From Actinomycetota bacterium (lineage in GTDB: Bacteria; Actinomycetota; Nitriliruptoria; Euzebyales; Egibacteraceae), in the NCBI GenBank assembly GCA_019347785.1, contig JAHWKQ010000123.1, forward strand, positions 1 through 6,837: a stretch of DNA of 6,837 nucleotides. The letters are read 5' to 3'. Both the position numbers and the translations under genes were made by a program. The number at the start of each line of letters is the position of its first letter. Within the stretch, counting starts at the first letter, position 1. The notes beneath the pieces are model-generated. The model had not been told where the DNA came from and made no database searches. It saw nothing but the letters and a program-made list of their open reading frames with translations. This document shows positions 6,713-6,837 of this stretch, piece after piece.

Positions 6713-6747
6713 GGAACCGGTGCCGGCACGGCTACACTGCCGGTTCC
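6713..6747. repeat. Inverted repeat enclosing the tRNA -10 box
   Basis: GGAACCGG (6713-6720) and CCGGTTCC (6740-6747) are perfect 8 bp arms around 19 bp. The spacer contains TACACT (6733-6738), and the left arm overlaps a 10 bp palindrome GTGCCGGCAC (6720-6729). It ends 4 bp before the mature tRNA start. Confidence 0.5.
6733..6738 (+). promoter_or_regulatory. Candidate -10 box of the tRNA-Leu promoter
   Basis: TACACT matches TATAAT at four positions, including T1, A2 and T6, and lies 13 bp before the mature 5' end, so a transcript would start near 6745. No recognisable -35 is present at the usual distance (about 6710-6715 reads TGCGGA). Confidence 0.5.
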
Positions 6748-6751
6748 ACTC

Positions 6752-6834
6752 GGGCGAGTGGCGGAATTGGCAGACGCGCACGGTTCAGGTCCGTGTGTCC
6801 TTTGGACATGGGGGTTCAAGTCCCCCCTCGCCCA
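6752..6834 (+). tRNA. tRNA-Leu, anticodon CAG
   Basis: A complete type II tRNA decoding CUG. The acceptor stem GGGCGAG (6752-6758) pairs with CTCGCCC (6827-6833), and A6834 is the discriminator. The D arm has GCG/CGC around AATTGGCAGA-like loop bases. The anticodon stem CACGG/CCGTG (6779-6783, 6791-6795) encloses TTCAGGT, giving CAG at 6786-6788. The long variable arm TGTCC-TTT-GGACA (6796-6808) is typical of Leu and Ser; T stem GGGGG/CCCCC encloses TTCAAGT. The bases after the discriminator are CAA, so the CCA tail is not encoded and would be added by nucleotidyltransferase. CUG is probably a major Leu codon here, as the recC and recB frames show. Confidence 0.96.
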
Positions 6835-6837
6835 CAA

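Noticed and set aside
6752..6834. tRNA-Leu as attachment site for an island holding the RNase pair
   Set aside because: Elements normally integrate at the tRNA 3' end, which here faces the window's right edge, whereas the RNase pair lies on the 5' side. No repeat of the tRNA 3' end was seen in the window.
6574..6837. 87-residue minus-strand frame with an ARGDLNPH-like start
   Set aside because: It is the antisense of the tRNA-Leu gene; such GDLNPH peptides are a well-known artefact of translated tRNA antisense.
1..6837. CRISPR array, insertion sequence or transposase
   Set aside because: No regularly spaced repeats and no transposase or integrase motifs were found on either strand.

Overview
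The window is strongly GC-rich, and most third codon positions are G or C. It carries recC followed directly by recB on the minus strand, the order known from mycobacteria and other Actinomycetota. With the GC content and an LQR..GN.AV-type motif common in actinobacterial proteins, this points to a high-GC Actinomycetota chromosome, perhaps a deep lineage. No ribosomal or phylogenetic marker confirms that.

Layout, left to right. (1) Positions 1-1725, minus: the N-terminal 575 residues of RecB, running off the left edge. (2) 1725-4970, minus: a complete RecC of 1081 residues whose stop codon shares one base with the recB start (TGATG). (3) 5012-5422, minus: a barstar-like immunity protein of 136 residues. 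(4) 5415-6080, minus: a 221-residue protein with an LQRLAGNRAV-type N-terminal motif and a C-terminal barnase-like ribonuclease domain. It overlaps the barstar gene by 8 bp. (5) 6081-6421: a leader with a candidate promoter (TTGACA, 17 bp, CACGAT) and a short coding-like remnant. (6) 6416/6422-6505, plus: a tiny single-pass membrane protein of 27-29 residues. (7) 6506-6751: two small inverted repeats and the tRNA promoter region. (8) 6752-6834, plus: tRNA-Leu(CAG) with its long variable arm.

The gene order toxin, immunity, recC, recB on one strand, with gaps or overlaps of 8 bp overlap, 41 bp and 1 bp overlap and no visible terminator, means that the toxin promoter could also read into the recombination genes. 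RecBC (with RecD, probably beyond the left edge) processes double-strand DNA ends. The RNase/barstar pair looks like a polymorphic-toxin or contractile-injection-system cargo with its immunity protein. Whether it merely sits beside recCB or is linked to it in function cannot be settled from sequence. The toxin/barstar pair is the most interesting part of the window, followed by the tiny membrane protein and the truncated remnant upstream of the toxin.
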